From: Gemmatimonadota bacterium
Lineage (GTDB): Bacteria > Gemmatimonadota > Gemmatimonadetes > Gemmatimonadales > Gemmatimonadaceae
DNA: 64,000 nucleotides
Direction: 5' to 3'
NCBI GenBank assembly: GCA_016719105.1
Contig: JADKAQ010000001.1
Span: 558,001 to 622,000 of the forward strand
Shown: piece by piece, positions 49,037 to 58,782 of the stretch
Layout: each line of letters opens with the position of its first letter
Position numbering within the stretch: the first letter of the stretch is position 1
Translations under genes and position numbers: made by a program
The notes under the pieces: model-generated
What the model saw: only the letters and a program-made list of their open reading frames with translations
Database searches by the model: none
Told to the model about the DNA's origin: nothing

Positions 49037-50161
49037 ATGGCTCGCGCTGCGCGCTCGGGCTCGCGCGCGGACACCGCGCTCGTGGCGACGTGCGCCCTCC
49101 TGGCGCTGTTGGCCACCGTGCTGCCGCTCCCCATCCGCGACGCCATTGCGTCGTCGCTCCGGCGCACGCTGGTGGCGCCGCTGCTCGCCCTGCAGGAACG
49201 GGCGGAGCGCGCGCGCACCGCCTTTGCCGAGCGCGATGCGGTGGCCGCGCGACTGGACTCCCTCGTGCTGCGCAACGCCGAGTTGGGGAAGATGGCGCAG
49301 GAGAACGTGCAGCTGCGTGGACTCCTCTCGCTCGCCCGACAGCTGCAGTGGGGCTTTGTCCCCGCCGAGGCGCTGCACGGACAGGGGCTCGGCGACGAGC
49401 ACGTCCTCCTCCTCACCAAGGGCGAGAACGCGGGGGTGCGCATGCGGAGCGGGGTCGTTGCGCCTGACGGTTTGGTCGGGCAGGTCACGACCGTCGATCC
49501 GCGCTCGAGCCTGGCGATCCTCTGGACCCATCCCGACTTTCGCGCCAGCGCGATGTCGGCCGATGGCAGCGCCTTCGGCATCGTGCGTCCGCACCTGGGC
49601 GAGGAGTCGGGGCGCTCGCTCCTCGAGCTGCGCGGCGTGGCCTTTCGCGATGCCCTCGAGCCCGGGACGCTGATCACCACGTCGGGGCTTGGTGGGGTGT
49701 ACCCACGCGGGATCCCGATCGGGATCGTGCTCAAGGACATCAAGACGAACGAGGTCTGGTCGCGCGCGTACCTCCTCCGCCCCGCGGTGTACCCGCCCGA
49801 TGTCAGCAACGTGATGATCCTGTCGCCGCAACGCGTCGCCGAGGGGGCGATGGACAGCGTCTGGATCGACGTGAGCCGTGCGGAAGGGGCTGCACGCCGG
49901 TTGGCCGCGTCGGGCGATTCGCTGGCGCGCCTGCAGGCCGCCGCGTCCGCATTCCGGCAGCGACAGATGGATTCGCTCAAGGCGGTGCTCGGAATCCCCA
50001 CGGCGGGGGACAGCGCGGCCAGCGATTCGCTCTCGCCGCGCCCTGACACCCTGGCCGCTCGTGGCGACAGCGTGCGTGCGACCGGTCGTCCGGCCGCTGG
50101 CGGTGCGGGGACCGCGGCCGGTCGCGTACCACGTCGCGACTCCACCCTGAGGCGTCGCTGA
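49037..50161 (+). CDS. mreC: Rod-shape-determining protein MreC
   Basis: Bitopic membrane protein linking MreB to PBP2. One N-terminal membrane segment (LVATCALLALLATVLPLPI) is followed by a coiled coil (about 55-100) and the beta-barrel-type MreC core (VVAPDGLVGQVTTVDPRSS, GLGGVYPRGIPIGIV). The last 90 residues are Ser/Asp/Arg-rich and extra. A GGAGG lies just upstream; ATG 49037 was preferred over GTG 49034. Confidence 0.92.
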   Translation: MARAARSGSRADTALVATCALLALLATVLPLPIRDAIASSLRRTLVAPLLALQERAERARTAFAERDAVAARLDSLVLRNAELGKMAQENVQLRGLLSLARQLQWGFVPAEALHGQGLGDEHVLLLTKGENAGVRMRSGVVAPDGLVGQVTTVDPRSSLAILWTHPDFRASAMSADGSAFGIVRPHLGEESGRSLLELRGVAFRDALEPGTLITTSGLGGVYPRGIPIGIVLKDIKTNEVWSRAYLLRPAVYPPDVSNVMILSPQRVAEGAMDSVWIDVSRAEGAARRLAASGDSLARLQAAASAFRQRQMDSLKAVLGIPTAGDSAASDSLSPRPDTLAARGDSVRATGRPAAGGAGTAAGRVPRRDSTLRRR

Positions 50162-50163
50162 CG

Positions 50164-50646
50164 ATGCAGCGCGGCATTCGCACCGCTCTCCTGTTCGTCG
50201 CGCTCGTCGCGGCCCACTACTTCCTGCGGCCGTTGCTCGGATGGCGCGTGTCGATGGACTTCCTCGTCATCGCCGTGCTCCTGGTGGCGGTGCGCGTTCG
50301 CCCCGGAGTGGCGGCGCTCATCGGCTTCACGCTCGGCCTCATCGGCGACTCGCTCGCGCCGGCGACGTTCGGGGCTGGCGCGCTGGCGATGTCGATCGTG
50401 GGCTTCAGCGCCTCATGGCTCAAGGCGGTCTTCTTCTCCGATAACGTCTTCCTGCACGCCTTCTTCTTCTTCGTGGGGAAGTGGGCCTTCGACGTGCTGT
50501 TCGTGGTGGCCGGTCGACAGGGCGGGGTGTATGACATGGCGACCCAGATGGTCCTCTGGTCGCCACTGGCGGCGGCGTTGACGGCGGTGACCGGGGTGCT
50601 CGTCCTGCTCCTGTTCCGCGGGATGCTCGAGGCGCCGTCGTCATGA
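50164..50646 (+). CDS. mreD: Rod-shape-determining protein MreD
   Basis: Small integral membrane component of the elongasome. Five to six hydrophobic segments cover most of the 160 residues (for example ALLFVALVAAHYFL and MDFLVIAVLLVAV). Sequence conservation in MreD is weak, so the call rests on topology, size and its place between mreC and mrdA. ATG 50164 follows the mreC stop by two bases. Confidence 0.88.
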   Translation: MQRGIRTALLFVALVAAHYFLRPLLGWRVSMDFLVIAVLLVAVRVRPGVAALIGFTLGLIGDSLAPATFGAGALAMSIVGFSASWLKAVFFSDNVFLHAFFFFVGKWAFDVLFVVAGRQGGVYDMATQMVLWSPLAAALTAVTGVLVLLLFRGMLEAPSS

Positions 50647-52415
50647 GCCTACATCCGAACGACATCCAGCGCCGCGGCCGCTTCGCGGGGGCACTGGTCA
50701 CGCTGTCGCTCGTGCTGTTGGCCAGCGGCTTCTTCCGGGCGCAGGTGCTCGAGAGCGCGCGCTACCAGTTGTCGTCGGAGAAGAACCGGTTGCGCGAGGT
50801 GCCGATCCCGGCGGCGCGCGGGACCATCTACGATCGCCACGGCGACATCATCGCCGAGAACGTGCCGGGCTACGCGGTGTCGATCCTGGCGGCGGGAGCC
50901 GATTCGTTGCGGGCGACGTTGCAGCGACTGTCGGCGATCATCGAGCTTGCACCTGGCGACATCGAGTCCGCGGTGCGTCGCTTGCGGCGCGACCCCAATC
51001 GCCCGACGGTGGTGCTGGCGGATGCCTCGTTCGACCAGGTGTCGGTGCTCGAGGAGCATCGCACCGAGTTTCCGAGCCTCATCATCGAGGCCACGCCCAA
51101 GCGGCGCTATCCTGACGGTCCCGCGGTCTCGGCCTTCGTGGGCTACACGGCCGAGATCAGCGAGTCGGAGCTCAACTCGACCGAGTACACGTCGTACAAG
51201 TCCGGACAGCAGATCGGGCGCTCCGGCCTGGAACAGCAGTATGAGAAAGAGCTGCGCGGGACCGAGGGGTCGCGCTACGTCGAGGTCGACGCGCGCGGGC
51301 GCGTGGTGCGCGATGCCGGGTCACGCCCGGACCGCGAGGCGACGGCGGCGCCCGCGCTCCAGACCAACATCGACCTGGACCTGCAGCGCTTCGTCGCGTC
51401 GTACCTGGCGGATTCGCTGGTCGGAGGGGTGGTGGCGATCGAGCCGCAATCGGGGGCCGTGCTCGCGATCCATAGCTCGCCCGCGTACGATCCCAATCGC
51501 TTCATCGGCGGGATTCCCGCGCCGTATTACCGGGAGCTCCTGAACAATCCGGGGCGTCCGTTGCTCAACAAGGCGATTCAGGGACGCTATCCGCCGGCGT
51601 CGACCTTCAAGCTGGCGACGGCGGCGATGGCGCTCGAGGAAGGGCTGGTCGACTTCGACTCGCGCATGCCTGTCCCGTGCACGGGGGGCTATACCTACGG
51701 GAGCCGCTATTTCCGCTGCTGGGACAAGAAGGGGCATGGCTCGGTGACGCTGTCGCAGGCGATCGCCAAGTCGTGCGATTCGTTCTTCTACCAGCTCGGG
51801 CTGCGCATGACGCTGTCCAAGATGCTGGCGGGCGGCGTGCAGCTGAAGTTCCGCGAGAAGAGCGGCATCGACCTCCCCAACGAGACGACGCCGCAGTGGC
51901 CGTATGCCGTGGAGTACTTCAACAAGCGGTATGGTCCCAAGGGGTGGACCAACGCGGTGACGCTGAACCTGTCCATCGGCCAGGGCGAGAATACACAAAC
52001 CATCCTGAACATGGCGCGCTTCTACACGGCGCTGGCGACGGATGGGTCGGCGGCGCGTCCCGAAGTGGTGCGGCGCTCGCCAGACCGCACGAAGATCCTC
52101 AACCTCACGCCGGCGCAGCTCGCGGGGTTACGCGACGCCATGGCGGACGTGGTCTCGGGACGCGGGACGGCGGGGAGTGCGGCGATTCAGGGGGTCGTGC
52201 TGGCGGGGAAGACCGGGACGGCGCAGAACGAGACGGGGAAGGACCATGCCTGGTTCGTCGGCTTCGCCCCCAAGGATGATCCCAAGATCGTGGTGGCGGT
52301 GATGCTCTGGCAGGGCGAGCACGGCTACGCGGCGGCGCGCATCGCCTCCAAGGTCGTCGAGCACTACCTCAAGCGCCCGGCCATCCAGCCGGTGGATGTC
52401 GAGGGGGACGATTGA
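50643..52415 (+). CDS. mrdA: Peptidoglycan transpeptidase PBP2
   Basis: Class B penicillin-binding protein making lateral-wall crosslinks. One N-terminal membrane anchor (FAGALVTLSLVLLASGFF) precedes the dimerisation domain (PAARGTIYDRHGDIIAEN near 53). The transpeptidase domain has the active serine in PPASTFKLATAAMA near 318 (SxxK), SCDSFFYQLG near 378 (SxN-equivalent) and LAGKTGTAQNETG near 520 (KTG). Length 590. It overlaps mreD by four bases. Confidence 0.95.
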   Translation: MSLHPNDIQRRGRFAGALVTLSLVLLASGFFRAQVLESARYQLSSEKNRLREVPIPAARGTIYDRHGDIIAENVPGYAVSILAAGADSLRATLQRLSAIIELAPGDIESAVRRLRRDPNRPTVVLADASFDQVSVLEEHRTEFPSLIIEATPKRRYPDGPAVSAFVGYTAEISESELNSTEYTSYKSGQQIGRSGLEQQYEKELRGTEGSRYVEVDARGRVVRDAGSRPDREATAAPALQTNIDLDLQRFVASYLADSLVGGVVAIEPQSGAVLAIHSSPAYDPNRFIGGIPAPYYRELLNNPGRPLLNKAIQGRYPPASTFKLATAAMALEEGLVDFDSRMPVPCTGGYTYGSRYFRCWDKKGHGSVTLSQAIAKSCDSFFYQLGLRMTLSKMLAGGVQLKFREKSGIDLPNETTPQWPYAVEYFNKRYGPKGWTNAVTLNLSIGQGENTQTILNMARFYTALATDGSAARPEVVRRSPDRTKILNLTPAQLAGLRDAMADVVSGRGTAGSAAIQGVVLAGKTGTAQNETGKDHAWFVGFAPKDDPKIVVAVMLWQGEHGYAAARIASKVVEHYLKRPAIQPVDVEGDD

Positions 52416-53674
52416 TCAAGCGCGTCTTCGCCGACTACCCGCTGGTGATCATTGCGCTGCTGCTCTCGGCGTACGGCATCGCCGTCGTCTATTCGGCCGG
52501 GCAGACCGACGTGGTCCAGACCTCGGTGGCCACCGCCTATCAGCGCCAACTCGGCTGGTTCGTCGTGGCGCTCGTGGGCGCGTGGGTGCTAAGCCGAGTC
52601 TCGGTGCGCCTTCTGGAATGGGCCAGCTGGCCGGTATACCTGTTCGCCATCTTCCTGTTGATCGTGACACTCGTCTTCGGCTCCGGCGCCGGGACGGCGG
52701 CGAGCATGAAGGGGTGGCTGACGATCGGCGGGGTGCGCCTGGGGCAACCGGCGGAAGTGGCGAAGGTGACCGTGGTCCTGATGCTGGCCAAGGTGCTCGC
52801 CGTGCGTCGCGACGCTCCGCGCTCGCTGCTCGAGCTATGGAAGCCCGCGGCCGTCGTACTCGTCCCCTGGGTCCTGGTGATGGCGCAGCCCGACCTGGGG
52901 ACCGGGATGGTCTTCGTCGGGATCTTCTTCGCCATGCTCTTCTGGGCCGGCGTGTCGGGGCCGTTGCTGCTGCTGGCGGCCTCGCCGGCGATCTCGCTGC
53001 TGCTCTCGTTCAGCACCGTGTACTGGGGGGCCTGGTTCCTGATCCTCATCGCCGTCGTGCTGTGGTACAAGCCGTACGTCGTCGAAGGGGTCGTGCTGAT
53101 CGTGACGAACGTGGCGATGGGGGTGCTGGCCCCGATCGTGTGGGAGAAGCTCGCCCCGCACCAGAAGTCGCGCCTGCTCGTCTTCCTCGACCCGTCGGAA
53201 GACCCCAAGGCGTCTGGCTATCACGTCATCCAGTCGAAGATCGCCATCGGCTCGGGGGGATGGCTCGGCAAGGGGTTCACGCTCGGAACGCAGAAGCGTG
53301 GCTCATTCCTCCCCGCGCAGCATACCGACTTCATCTTCGCGGTCGTGGGCGAGGAATTGGGCTTCCTCGGGGTGTGCATCGCGCTCGCGCTCTTCCTGCT
53401 GCTCTTCCTGCGGGTGATTCGCGTGGCGTCGCGCGCCAACGACGGCTTCAGCTCGCTGGTGGCGTTCGGCTTGTTAGGCAGCTGGTTGGTGCACGTGATC
53501 GAAAACGTCGGGATGACGCTCAACCTCATGCCCATCACCGGCATTCCGCTGCCGTTCTTTTCCTACGGCGGGTCGTTCATGCTCGCGTGCTGGCTGGCGA
53601 TCGGGATCCTGGTGCGCATCTCCTCCGAGGGGCGCGGCGAGGCCGACGCCCTCCCGATCGGGCTGCGACGCTAG
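52412..53674 (+). CDS. rodA: Lipid II polymerase RodA
   Basis: SEDS glycosyltransferase working with PBP2. About ten hydrophobic segments; KGWLTIGGVRLGQPAEVAKV near 99, MAQPDLGTGMVFVGIFFAML near 158, HTDFIFAVVGEELGFLG near 305 and NLMPITGIPLPFFSYGGSFM near 370 are SEDS signatures. It has a rare TTG start at 52412 that overlaps the mrdA stop (ATTGA). Length 420. Confidence 0.94.
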   Translation: MIKRVFADYPLVIIALLLSAYGIAVVYSAGQTDVVQTSVATAYQRQLGWFVVALVGAWVLSRVSVRLLEWASWPVYLFAIFLLIVTLVFGSGAGTAASMKGWLTIGGVRLGQPAEVAKVTVVLMLAKVLAVRRDAPRSLLELWKPAAVVLVPWVLVMAQPDLGTGMVFVGIFFAMLFWAGVSGPLLLLAASPAISLLLSFSTVYWGAWFLILIAVVLWYKPYVVEGVVLIVTNVAMGVLAPIVWEKLAPHQKSRLLVFLDPSEDPKASGYHVIQSKIAIGSGGWLGKGFTLGTQKRGSFLPAQHTDFIFAVVGEELGFLGVCIALALFLLLFLRVIRVASRANDGFSSLVAFGLLGSWLVHVIENVGMTLNLMPITGIPLPFFSYGGSFMLACWLAIGILVRISSEGRGEADALPIGLRR

Positions 53675-53761
53675 CCGTCGGTCGCGCCCCACTGGTTCGC
53701 CTCTCCCGTCGCGCGGAGCCGCCCCCTACCCGCGCCCCCAACCGCCCTCCATTTTTCCCCC

Positions 53762-54625
53762 ATGGCCTGGTTCCGGAAGGACAAAAAACCGAGACAGCCG
53801 CGACGCGAGCGGCTGGAGATCCCGGCGGACGTCTGGGAGAAGTGCGAGGCGTGCGGGCACACGGACATTCACGACAAGTTCGCCCGCAACCTCAACGTCT
53901 GCCCCAACTGCGACTACCACCGGCGCATTCGGGCGGTCGAGTACGTCACGATCCTCCTGGATGACGACAAGTGGGAGGAGACGGAGACCGACCTCAAGTC
54001 GATCGACGCGCTGGGCTTTCCGGACTACGAAGGGCGTCTCAAGAAGGCGCGGACCAACGCCGGTGACACCGACGCCATTCTCACCGTGGCGGGGACGATC
54101 GGCGACATGCCGGTGAACCTGGGCGTCATGGACTTCGCCTTCATGGGCGGGTCGATGGGCTCGGTCGTGGGCGAGAAGATCGCCCGCCTCGCGCAGCGGT
54201 CGCTGGAGCGGAAGCATCCGCTCATCGTCATCTCGGCCTCGGGCGGCGCCCGCATGCAGGAGGGGGTCCTCTCCCTGATGCAGATGGCCAAGGTGTCGGC
54301 CGTGCTGTCGCAGCTGGCGGACCGCCGCATCCCGTACGTCTCGATCCTGACCAACCCGACCACCGGTGGCGTGAGCGCGAGCTACGCCATGCTTGGCGAC
54401 GCGATCCTCGCCGAGCCGGGGGCGGTGATCGGCTTCGCGGGGCCGCGCGTCATCAAGCAGACGCTCGGGCAGGACCTCCCGGAGGGGTTCCAGACGGCCG
54501 AGTTCCTCCTGGATCACGGCATGCTCGACTGCGTGGTGCATCGCCGGGATCTCCGGCAGACGGTGGGGCGCCTGTTGCGCCACATGAGCGGCAAGCCGGC
54601 GGCGGCCGCGTGGGCCACGACCTGA
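53762..54625 (+). CDS. accD: Acetyl-CoA carboxylase carboxyltransferase subunit beta
   Basis: Beta chain of the acetyl-CoA carboxylase carboxyltransferase, first step of fatty-acid synthesis. The N-terminal zinc ribbon has CEAC near residue 28 and CPNC near 47. The carboxyltransferase core has VVISASGGARMQEGVLSL-type sequence near 158, VSILTNPTTGGVSASYAMLG near 196 and EPGAVIGFAGPRVIKQT near 220. Length 287. accA is not adjacent. It is separate in type from the pccB-like gene at 22.5 kb. Confidence 0.94.
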   Translation: MAWFRKDKKPRQPRRERLEIPADVWEKCEACGHTDIHDKFARNLNVCPNCDYHRRIRAVEYVTILLDDDKWEETETDLKSIDALGFPDYEGRLKKARTNAGDTDAILTVAGTIGDMPVNLGVMDFAFMGGSMGSVVGEKIARLAQRSLERKHPLIVISASGGARMQEGVLSLMQMAKVSAVLSQLADRRIPYVSILTNPTTGGVSASYAMLGDAILAEPGAVIGFAGPRVIKQTLGQDLPEGFQTAEFLLDHGMLDCVVHRRDLRQTVGRLLRHMSGKPAAAAWATT

Positions 54626-55911
54626 GCGGGCACCGGTCCCGGTACCAGGACGCCCTCCAGTACCTGTTCGCGCGCACCACCGGCAAGAGCAAGTTTGGTC
54701 TGGAGCGGACGCGGGCGCTGCTGGCCGCGCTCGGGAATCCGCAGGACGGGCTCAAGACGTTGCACGTGGCGGGGACCAACGGCAAGGGAAGCGTCTGCGC
54801 CACGCTCGACGCGCTGCTGCGCGCGCGCGGCCTGCGCACGGCGAAGTACACCTCACCGCACCTCGTCGACTTCACCGAGCGCTTCGTCATCGACGGGGCG
54901 GCGGTCGACGCGCGCTACGTCGTCGAGTTCATCGAGCGGTGGACGCCAGAGGTCGAGCGGCTGGGGGCCACCTTTTTCGAGGCGACGACGGCGATGGCGT
55001 TTCACTACTTCGCCGAGTCGGGGGTCGATGTCGCCGTGGTCGAGACGGGGCTGGGGGGACGCCTCGACTCGACCAACGTCGTTAGGCCGCTGGTGGCGGG
55101 GGTCACCTCGATCGGGATCGACCACGTCGAGTATCTCGGCGACACGCGAGAAGCGATTGCCGCCGAGAAGGCGGGGATCTTCAAGGCGGGGGTCCCGGCG
55201 GCGTCGGGTGAACCCGATCCGGCGATCGATGCGCTTCTGGCCACGCTCGCCCGCGATCGCGGCGCCTCGCGCATGGCGAGCGTCTGGCGCGACGCCCCGC
55301 CGCGGGACATCGAGGTCGGGGCGACGGGGACGACGTTCGTGCTGGACGTCGACGGAAGGCGCCGCAGCTTCCACACCCCGCTGGCGGGGGCGCACCAGGC
55401 GTCCAACGCGGCGCTCGCCCTCCTGATGGTGCGCGAGGCAGGGGCGCCGTACTGGGACGGATGGGACGGGGCAGCAGCGGCGCTCGAGCGCGTGCGCCTT
55501 CCGGGGCGCTTTCATCTGGCGGCGCCCTACATTTTCGACGTGGCGCACAACCCGGCAGGGGCCGCGGTGCTCGCGCGGACGGTGCAGCATGTGGCGCCCG
55601 CGGCGCCGGTGACGGCGCTCCTGTGCGTGCTCGAGGACAAGGATTGGCGCGGGGTGATGACGGCGTTGGCACCGGTGGTTTCGCACTTCGTCCTCACCGA
55701 TGCCCCTACGGCGCCTCGCAGCCGATCGTGGCACCTTGCCGACGCGCGCGCCTTCGCGATGGCGCACGGGTGGTCGGCGACGGCCGAGCACGACTTCGAA
55801 GTGGCACTCGCCGAGGCGCGCGCGCGCGGCGCGACCGTGCTGGTGACGGGGTCGTTTCACACGGTGGGAGATGCAATGGCTCGCTTGCAGGTCGATCCGC
55901 TCGCCGGGTAG
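54610..55911 (+). CDS. folC: Folylpolyglutamate synthase / dihydrofolate synthase
   Basis: Mur-ligase-like ATP enzyme adding glutamate to folates. LHVAGTNGKGSVCATLDALL near residue 51 is the P-loop, YTSPHLVDFTERFVIDG near 81, TFFEATTAMAFHYF near 120, VVETGLGGRLDSTNVV near 143 and IFDVAHNPAGAAVLA near 306 follow. Length 433. The GTG at 54610 overlaps accD by 16 bases, the common accD-folC order. Confidence 0.93.
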   Translation: MGHDLSGHRSRYQDALQYLFARTTGKSKFGLERTRALLAALGNPQDGLKTLHVAGTNGKGSVCATLDALLRARGLRTAKYTSPHLVDFTERFVIDGAAVDARYVVEFIERWTPEVERLGATFFEATTAMAFHYFAESGVDVAVVETGLGGRLDSTNVVRPLVAGVTSIGIDHVEYLGDTREAIAAEKAGIFKAGVPAASGEPDPAIDALLATLARDRGASRMASVWRDAPPRDIEVGATGTTFVLDVDGRRRSFHTPLAGAHQASNAALALLMVREAGAPYWDGWDGAAAALERVRLPGRFHLAAPYIFDVAHNPAGAAVLARTVQHVAPAAPVTALLCVLEDKDWRGVMTALAPVVSHFVLTDAPTAPRSRSWHLADARAFAMAHGWSATAEHDFEVALAEARARGATVLVTGSFHTVGDAMARLQVDPLAG

Positions 55912-55920
55912 CTTTCCCCA

Positions 55921-57234
55921 ATGTCGACCGGAGCGCTTCCAGGATTTCGCGATTTCTATCCCGAGCAGTTCGCCCAGCGCGCCTGGCTCTTTGAGCGGTG
56001 GCGCGACGTGGCGCGGCGATTCGGGTTCGTCGAGTACGACGGCCCCCCGCTCGAGCCGCTCGAGCTGTACACCAAGAAGAGCGGCGACGAGATCGTCGGG
56101 CAGCTCTACAACTTCGAGGACAAGGGGGGGCGACAGATCTCCCTCCGTCCCGAGATGACCCCCACCGTGGCGCGCATGGTGGCGGCGCGGGCCAACGCGT
56201 TGCGCAAGCCGGTGCGGTGGTTCTCGGTCCCCCAGCTCTTTCGCTACGAGCGCCAGCAGAAGGGGCGGCTCCGCGAGCACTTCCAGCTCAACGTCGACAT
56301 CTTCGGCGAGAGCGACGTGGCCGCCGATGCGGAACTGCTGGCGGTGGCGTGCGAGATCATGCGCTCCTGCGGGCTTGGTCCCGACGATGTCGTCGCGCGC
56401 GTTTCCGACCGTCGCCTGCTCACCGCCTTGGTGAAGGGAGTGGGGGTGCCTGACGCGGCGATCGGCGCCGTCTTTGGCGCCGTCGACAAGATCGAGCGTG
56501 AGCCCGCCGACGCACTGGTCAAGAAGATGACCGACGCCGGCGTCTCGGCCGATGCGGCGGGGCGCGTGCTGGCGCTGGTGAAGGCCTCGGACTTCGACGC
56601 GTTGCGCGTCGAGTTCGCCGCCGATCCCGAGGTGACGGCGGCGCTGGAGCGCTTCGATGCCTATCGCGCGCTGCTCGACGCGCATGGCGTGCGCGAGTAC
56701 CTCAAGCTCGACCTCACCATCGTGCGCGGCCTGGCGTACTACACGGGGATCGTCTTCGAGCTGTTCGACGCCAAGGGCGAGTTTCGCGCCGTCTGTGGCG
56801 GCGGGCGCTACGACAACCTGCTGGCCGCGCTCGGTGGCGTCGACATGCCCGCGTTAGGCTTCGGGATGGGCGACGTGGTGCTGGGCGAGCTGCTCAAGGC
56901 GCGCGGCAAGATGCCATCGGGCTCCCCCGCGATCGACTACTGGGTTGCCCCCGTCGACGCCACACATCGCCTGGCGGTCGCCGGCCTCTCCGCGCAGCTG
57001 CGCGGGGTTGGGGCGAGCGTGGAGTATCCCCTGAAGGACCAGGCGTTAGGCAAGCAGTTCAAGGCCGCCAACAACGCCGGCGCGCGCGCGGTGGTCATCG
57101 TGGGTGATCGCTATCGCGACGCGCAGGAAGTGGAGTTCAAGGACCTCGGGAGCGGCGAGCAGACCGTGCGCCCGGTGTCCTGGCTGCTCGACCACGCGCG
57201 CACCCGCTTCACCGGCGCCAACGACCGACCGTGA
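55921..57234 (+). CDS. hisS: Histidyl-tRNA synthetase
   Basis: Class II synthetase charging tRNA-His. PGFRDFYPEQF at the N-terminus (motif 1 region), LRPEMTPTVARMV near 78, the motif 2 loop FRYERQQKGRLREHFQLNVD near 107, YYTGIVFELFDAKGEFR near 275 and CGGGRYDNLLAALGG (motif 3) near 295 are present, then an anticodon-binding domain at the C-terminus. Length 437. ATG 55921. Confidence 0.95.
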   Translation: MSTGALPGFRDFYPEQFAQRAWLFERWRDVARRFGFVEYDGPPLEPLELYTKKSGDEIVGQLYNFEDKGGRQISLRPEMTPTVARMVAARANALRKPVRWFSVPQLFRYERQQKGRLREHFQLNVDIFGESDVAADAELLAVACEIMRSCGLGPDDVVARVSDRRLLTALVKGVGVPDAAIGAVFGAVDKIEREPADALVKKMTDAGVSADAAGRVLALVKASDFDALRVEFAADPEVTAALERFDAYRALLDAHGVREYLKLDLTIVRGLAYYTGIVFELFDAKGEFRAVCGGGRYDNLLAALGGVDMPALGFGMGDVVLGELLKARGKMPSGSPAIDYWVAPVDATHRLAVAGLSAQLRGVGASVEYPLKDQALGKQFKAANNAGARAVVIVGDRYRDAQEVEFKDLGSGEQTVRPVSWLLDHARTRFTGANDRP

Positions 57235-57289
57235 CGAGACGAGAGCACGCCACCGACTCTCACCTCGGGGGAGACCGTCTCTCCCGCCT

Positions 57290-57310
57290 CCCGTCTCCCG
57301 TCTCCCGTCT
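57290..57310 (+). repeat. Three tandem CCCGTCT units in front of proS
   Basis: Three exact 7-base copies end five bases before the proS ATG (57316) and leave no recognisable Shine-Dalgarno there. GGGAGAC-like sequence just upstream (57268-57275) can pair with GTCTCTCCC or with the tandem units, so the leader may fold. Confidence 0.6.
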
Positions 57311-57315
57311 CCTCC

Positions 57316-58782
57316 ATGTCTGACAAGAAACTGACCACCCGCGCCGCCGACTTCAGCGCGTGGTACAACGAGACCGTCCTGCGCGCCGAGTTGGCCGACT
57401 ACTCGCCCGTGCGCGGCTGCATGGTGATTCGTCCCAACGGCTACGGCATCTGGGAACGCATGCAGCGCGCCCTGGACGACATGTTCAAGGCCACCGGGCA
57501 CCGCAACGCGTACTTCCCCCTCTTCATCCCCGAGAGCTTCCTGCACAAGGAAGCCGAGCACGTCGAGGGCTTCGCCCCCGAGGCAGCCGTCGTCACCCAC
57601 GGCGGGGGGAAGAAGCTCGAGGAGCCGCTCGTCGTCCGCCCCACGTCGGAGACGATCATCTACTCGATGTATGCCAAGTGGGTGCAGAGCTATCGCGACC
57701 TCCCGATCCTCATCAACCAGTGGGCCAACGTCGTACGCTGGGAAATGCGCACGCGCCTCTTCCTGCGCACGCTCGAGTTCCTCTGGCAGGAAGGGCACAC
57801 GGCGCACGCGACGCACGACGAGGCGGAGACCGAGACGCGCCTCATCCTCGGCGTGTACCGCAAGTTCATGGAAGACTGGATGGCGATGCCGGTGGTGACA
57901 GGGCTCAAGACGCAGAGCGAGAAGTTCGCCGGCGCGTTGCGCACGTACTCGTGCGAAGCCATGATGCAGGACAACAAGGCGCTGCAGGCGGGCACCTCGC
58001 ACAACCTCGGCCAGAACTTCGCCAAGGCGTTCGAGCTCAAGTTCCAGAGCGAGTCGGGGTCGACGGAGTACGCGTGGAACACCAGTTGGGGCGTGTCGAC
58101 GCGCATGATCGGCGGGCTCGTGATGACGCACGGCGATGACAACGGGGTACGCACGCCCCCGCGCCTCGCCCCCATCGAGGTCGTGATCGTCCCGATCTGG
58201 AAGAGCGACGAGGAGCGCGCCCGCCTGCTCGAGGCGGCGTACCAGGTCAAGCAGGAGCTGTCGACGTGGAACGGGCGTGGCGATGACCGCATCCGAGTGC
58301 ACGTGGACGCGCGCGAGGGGATGAAGCCCGGGGCGAAGTACTACGAGTGGGAGCTGCAGGGCGTCCCGCTGCGGCTGGAGATCGGCCCCCGCGACCTCGC
58401 GAGCGGCGCGTGCATGTCGGCCCGCCGCGACACGCGCGCCAAGGCGTCGCTCTCCTTCGTTGGGCTCCCCGAGACGATCGCGACGTTGCTCACCACCATC
58501 CAGGGTGACATGCTGCACGCGGCCCGGGAGCGGCGTGAGGCCAACAGCATTCGAGAGCCCATCAGCTACGATCGCTTCCGGGAGCTCATGGAAGGGGAGG
58601 GGGCGTTCGTCTACGCCGGGTGGAACGGTGATCCGGCGATCGAGGCGAAGGTCAAGGAGGAGACCAAGGCCACGATCCGCTGCATCCCGGAATCCGAGTT
58701 CCTCACGCAGGGGGCCGCGACGACGTGCATGGTGACGGGGGAACCGGCGAAGCACACCGTCATTTGGGCGCGGTCGTACTGA
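57316..58782 (+). CDS. proS: Prolyl-tRNA synthetase, archaeal/eukaryotic-type
   Basis: Class II synthetase charging tRNA-Pro. The short form (488 residues) lacks the inserted editing domain of the E. coli type. VRGCMVIRPNGYGIWERMQ near 37, LVVRPTSETIIYSMYAKWV near 100, INQWANVVRWEMRTRLFLRT near 132, LEFLWQEGHTAHAT near 153 and TSWGVSTRMIGGLVMTHGDD near 256 are typical. The C-terminus keeps CIPES/CMVTGEPAKHT, the Zn-domain region. The stop overlaps lysA (TGATG). Confidence 0.94.
   Translation: MSDKKLTTRAADFSAWYNETVLRAELADYSPVRGCMVIRPNGYGIWERMQRALDDMFKATGHRNAYFPLFIPESFLHKEAEHVEGFAPEAAVVTHGGGKKLEEPLVVRPTSETIIYSMYAKWVQSYRDLPILINQWANVVRWEMRTRLFLRTLEFLWQEGHTAHATHDEAETETRLILGVYRKFMEDWMAMPVVTGLKTQSEKFAGALRTYSCEAMMQDNKALQAGTSHNLGQNFAKAFELKFQSESGSTEYAWNTSWGVSTRMIGGLVMTHGDDNGVRTPPRLAPIEVVIVPIWKSDEERARLLEAAYQVKQELSTWNGRGDDRIRVHVDAREGMKPGAKYYEWELQGVPLRLEIGPRDLASGACMSARRDTRAKASLSFVGLPETIATLLTTIQGDMLHAARERREANSIREPISYDRFRELMEGEGAFVYAGWNGDPAIEAKVKEETKATIRCIPESEFLTQGAATTCMVTGEPAKHTVIWARSY

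Noticed and set aside
57290..57310. Possible CRISPR-like array before proS
   Set aside because: The units are 7 bases long, contiguous and have no spacers.
57235..57315. T-box riboswitch upstream of proS
   Set aside because: No T-box sequence, specifier loop or terminator/antiterminator pair is visible, and the gap is only 81 bases.
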